A stretch of 6,491 bases of DNA. It comes from Desulfobacterales bacterium. GTDB lineage: Bacteria; Desulfobacterota; DSM-4660; Desulfatiglandales; JALVZP01. Shown in pieces: positions 4,982 through 6,491 of the stretch. Made by a program: the position numbers and the translations under genes. A model generated the notes under the pieces. That model saw nothing but the letters and a program-made list of their open reading frames with translations. It ran no database searches and had not been told where the DNA came from. The stretch is from positions 1 to 6,491 of the forward strand of contig JAMOPX010000201.1 of NCBI GenBank assembly GCA_027064285.1. Reading direction: 5' to 3'. Positions within the stretch are counted from its first letter, which is position 1. Each line of letters begins with the position of its first letter.

Positions 4982-6232
4982 CTAATATTGTGGACTAAGA
5001 GATGCTTTATGGAATATATAATTTAAAATACATTCTGCTGTCTGAGGATTTCCCTTATAAAAGAATACAAAAGTATATCTGTTGTTCTTTTTTACTACAT
5101 AGCCTGCCCTTGTGTTTATACCTCTTAATGTCCCTGTCTTATAGTATATATAAACTTCTTTTCTTAAAAGAGACATATATGGACTGAATTCTCTTAAGAT
5201 AATCATCATGTCATAACATGATACGAAATTTTTTCTTGAGATTCCTGAACCTTCTACAACAGTTATATCTTTTAATCCAAGTCTTTTTTTTGCATATTTT
5301 TTTATCATATTGACACCCTTTTCTAAGGTAGCAGGTGCTCCATAGACCTCAGCTCCCAAGACAAGTGTTATTTGATTTGCTATGAAGTTATTAGAATATT
5401 TCAGCATTTTTTTTATTATCTCTTTTAAAGGATACTCTGAATAATAAACATAAATAAGCTTGTCCTCGGGATTAGTAGTGTTAAATCCGACTTTCCCTTT
5501 TATATATACTCCATGTATTTTTAGAAAATATTTAAACAGCTCTCCCGCATATGTTTCGGCAACTCTGATTCTATGAGAAATAATATATCTTCCTGTGTCT
5601 TTTATATGCATTTTTTTTATTTGATTCTGTGCAAATGGTATCAAAGGGGTTTGATGTTCACCAGATATGAATTTGTCTTTAATTTTTTTTATATATATGG
5701 TGTTAAAATTTACACAAAGTGCCCCAACAGGTGCGTCATAGGGATTTAAAGAATTTCCTATTCCTGGAATTTTTATGGGACTAGCAAAAAAGGAATCATC
5801 TATGAGAATATTATTTATTATTTTTATTTTATTAGCAATTTTTTCTGCCAATCTATTCCAAACTTCCGAGATAAGAAAGGGGTCTCCATATCCTTTTATT
5901 TTAAGATTGTTTTGAGCATCTAAATAAAATTCTGTTTTAAACTTATAATCTTCTCCAAGACGTTTTAAAGCAACAAGACTTGTGAGAAGTTTTAATGTAG
6001 AAGCAGGATTAAACTTTTTTTTCGAGTTTTTTTCTATAATAATATTTCCTTGTTGATCTTCTATTAGATAGCTAACTCTGGGTTCAGAAACTTGGTTCCT
6101 TTTTACATCTGATCCACTTAAGGCTGAAGTACTGATTGAAAAAATTATTATAAAAATTAAGAATAGCTGACATAGCATAATTAAAATAATAACAAAATTT
6201 TTATAGAGAGTCGAGAAGGAGTGAGCCCTCAT
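4982..6232 (-). CDS. dacB: D-alanyl-D-alanine carboxypeptidase, PBP4/DacB type (peptidase S13)
   Basis: This 416-aa penicillin-binding protein has the three serine-acyl-enzyme motifs in order: SxxK as STLK at 78-81 (nucleophile Ser78), SxN as SNN at 280-282 and KTG at 365-367. It also has the S13 landmarks DDSFF (145-149), PVGALCVNFNT (168-178) and VVEGSGISRKN (325-335). Residues about 13-33 are strongly hydrophobic and act as signal peptide or membrane anchor, so the enzyme works outside the membrane, trimming D-Ala or cleaving cross-links in peptidoglycan. It is shorter than E. coli PBP4 (477 aa), with about 200 rather than 245 residues between SxxK and SxN, so the inserted domains are reduced. 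ATG 6232 is followed by a normal charged n-region, but there is no good Shine-Dalgarno site. It stands alone, 155 bases upstream of parA. The sequence looks rich in A/T runs compared with the acyl-CoA synthetase genes. Confidence 0.92.
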   Translation of the reverse strand: MRAHSFSTLYKNFVIILIMLCQLFLIFIIIFSISTSALSGSDVKRNQVSEPRVSYLIEDQQGNIIIEKNSKKKFNPASTLKLLTSLVALKRLGEDYKFKTEFYLDAQNNLKIKGYGDPFLISEVWNRLAEKIANKIKIINNILIDDSFFASPIKIPGIGNSLNPYDAPVGALCVNFNTIYIKKIKDKFISGEHQTPLIPFAQNQIKKMHIKDTGRYIISHRIRVAETYAGELFKYFLKIHGVYIKGKVGFNTTNPEDKLIYVYYSEYPLKEIIKKMLKYSNNFIANQITLVLGAEVYGAPATLEKGVNMIKKYAKKRLGLKDITVVEGSGISRKNFVSCYDMMIILREFSPYMSLLRKEVYIYYKTGTLRGINTRAGYVVKKNNRYTFVFFYKGNPQTAECILNYIFHKASLSPQY

Positions 6233-6240
6233 CTGTAATC

Positions 6241-6382
6241 ACAAAATCCTATGAAATGATGCTAAAGCAAGAACTGATCAGGAAAGATGAAACCTTAACC
6301 AATAAAAAATCCAGAATAAGCAAAGATTAAGAAATTAGCTGATTATCATCTACGAGTATTCAGAGAGAGTGTTTACACTTAG
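6241..6382 (+). pseudogene. coding-like remnant left of the insertion sequence, unidentified
   Basis: Plus-strand reading gives YEMMLKQELIRKDETLTNKK, ending at TAA 6328-6330, and an overlapping frame gives KIKKLADYHLRVFRESVYT, ending at TAG 6380-6382. Both look protein-like, and joined by a frameshift they could be part of a helical domain, perhaps from a transposon ATPase, but I do not recognise it. Copy 1 of the repeat keeps LTNKK in frame. This could be chance. Confidence 0.25.
6291..6365 (+). repeat. direct repeat, copy 2 (partner 3242-3303)
   Basis: This is the longer copy of the repeat described at 3242-3303, with 13 extra bases after AATAAGC. It ends four bases before the GTGTTTACACTTAG that opens the insertion sequence region. 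The two copies lie in the same orientation about 3.05 kb apart and bracket the SnoaL-like, RHH, parA and dacB genes. Confidence 0.82.
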
Positions 6383-6446
6383 ATAGATATATAATAAAAT
6401 TTCTACAAAAAAACCCAAATGGGAGGGGTTATGATTAAGTGTAAAC
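6371..6446. repeat. 11-bp inverted repeat spanning transposase promoter and start
   Basis: GTTTACACTTA (6371-6381) is the exact reverse complement of TAAGTGTAAAC (6436-6446). One arm covers the -35 box and the other covers codons 2-6 of the transposase. Symmetric binding by the transposase could shut off its own transcription, or the arms may be terminal and subterminal recognition sites. Confidence 0.6.
6372..6400 (+). promoter_or_regulatory. transposase promoter
   Basis: TTTACA (6372-6377, five of six -35 bases) is followed after 17 bases by TAAAAT (6395-6400, five of six -10 bases). A perfect TATAAT at 6390-6395 also occurs but has no well-spaced -35. Initiation near 6407 gives a leader of about 24 nt. 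Confidence 0.6.
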
Positions 6447-6491
6447 ATTGTGGATCAACGCAGATAGTTAAAAACGGCTTTGTTCGCAAAA
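6431..6491 (+). CDS. IS1-family-like transposase, N-terminal fragment
   Basis: ATG 6431 follows GGGAGGGG with four bases between GGAGG and the start, a strong ribosome site. The 20 codons in view, MIKCKHCGSTQIVKNGFVRK, match the N-terminal zinc-binding region found in IS1-family transposases and InsA: CxxC (Cys4, Cys7), then the typical S-x-x-I-V-K-N-G. The second CxxC pair and the DDE catalytic part would lie beyond the window. Related zinc-ribbon starts occur in a few other IS families, so the family is likely but not proven. This is the only well-supported plus-strand gene. Confidence 0.75.
   Translation, partial: MIKCKHCGSTQIVKNGFVRK

Larger units (their letters stand above)
6369..6491 (+). 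mobile_element. left end of an IS1-like insertion sequence (partial)
   Basis: Starting near GTGTTTACACTTAG, this segment contains a promoter, a ribosome site and a transposase start. The exact left terminus and the right end are not resolvable here; the boundary is inferred from where the repeat homology stops and the GTGTTTAC motif begins. Confidence 0.55.

Noticed and set aside
4249..5187. Plus-strand open frames within parA and dacB
   Set aside because: Antisense to genes with intact catalytic motifs; no start signals.
1..6491. CRISPR array, tRNA, rRNA or riboswitch
   Set aside because: No regularly spaced long repeats, cloverleaf sequence or known aptamer core was seen on either strand; the decamers abut without spacers.

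Overview
This is an AT-rich bacterial window in which every well-supported gene except one lies on the minus strand. The host cannot be named. Strong Shine-Dalgarno sites (GGAGGAG, GGAGGAGGTGAG), sigma-70-like promoters, a MarR regulator and a DacB-type cell-wall enzyme all point to a bacterium. An anaerobic or thermophilic lineage is possible, because split ADP-forming acyl-CoA synthetases are common there, but that is inference only.

Positions 1-3090 hold a compact minus-strand operon: a MarR repressor, the alpha and beta subunits of an ADP-forming acyl-CoA synthetase, and the first 171 codons of a PLP-dependent amino acid decarboxylase that runs off the left edge. The genes overlap or nearly touch (11-bp overlap, 4-bp gap, TAATG stop-start). 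A near-consensus promoter with a perfect 14-bp palindrome lies in front of marR, so the operon is probably repressed by its own first product and induced by a small molecule, perhaps an aryl or acyl acid.

Positions about 3091-3365 are a gene-poor scar. They contain a possible decayed fragment of an IS1-family transposase and one copy of a direct repeat whose second copy lies at 6291-6365.

Positions 3366-6232 hold four minus-strand genes: a SnoaL/NTF2-like protein that seems to have lost its start codon, a small ribbon-helix-helix DNA-binding protein, a ParA/ParF ATPase, and a secreted or membrane-anchored D-Ala-D-Ala carboxypeptidase. The ATPase/RHH pair (212 and 76 aa, overlapping by 37 bp) has the layout of a type Ib DNA-partition cassette. 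It is flanked on both sides by arrays of 10-bp direct repeats sharing a 21-nt identical core. These are candidate centromere or operator sites and are the most interesting signal here.

Positions 6291-6491 hold the second direct-repeat copy and then the left end of an insertion sequence: a promoter, a strong ribosome binding site and the first 20 codons of a zinc-finger (CxxC) IS1-like transposase, the only clear plus-strand gene. The direct repeats bracket the partition/dacB segment, which suggests an acquired or rearranged module beside a core metabolic operon.
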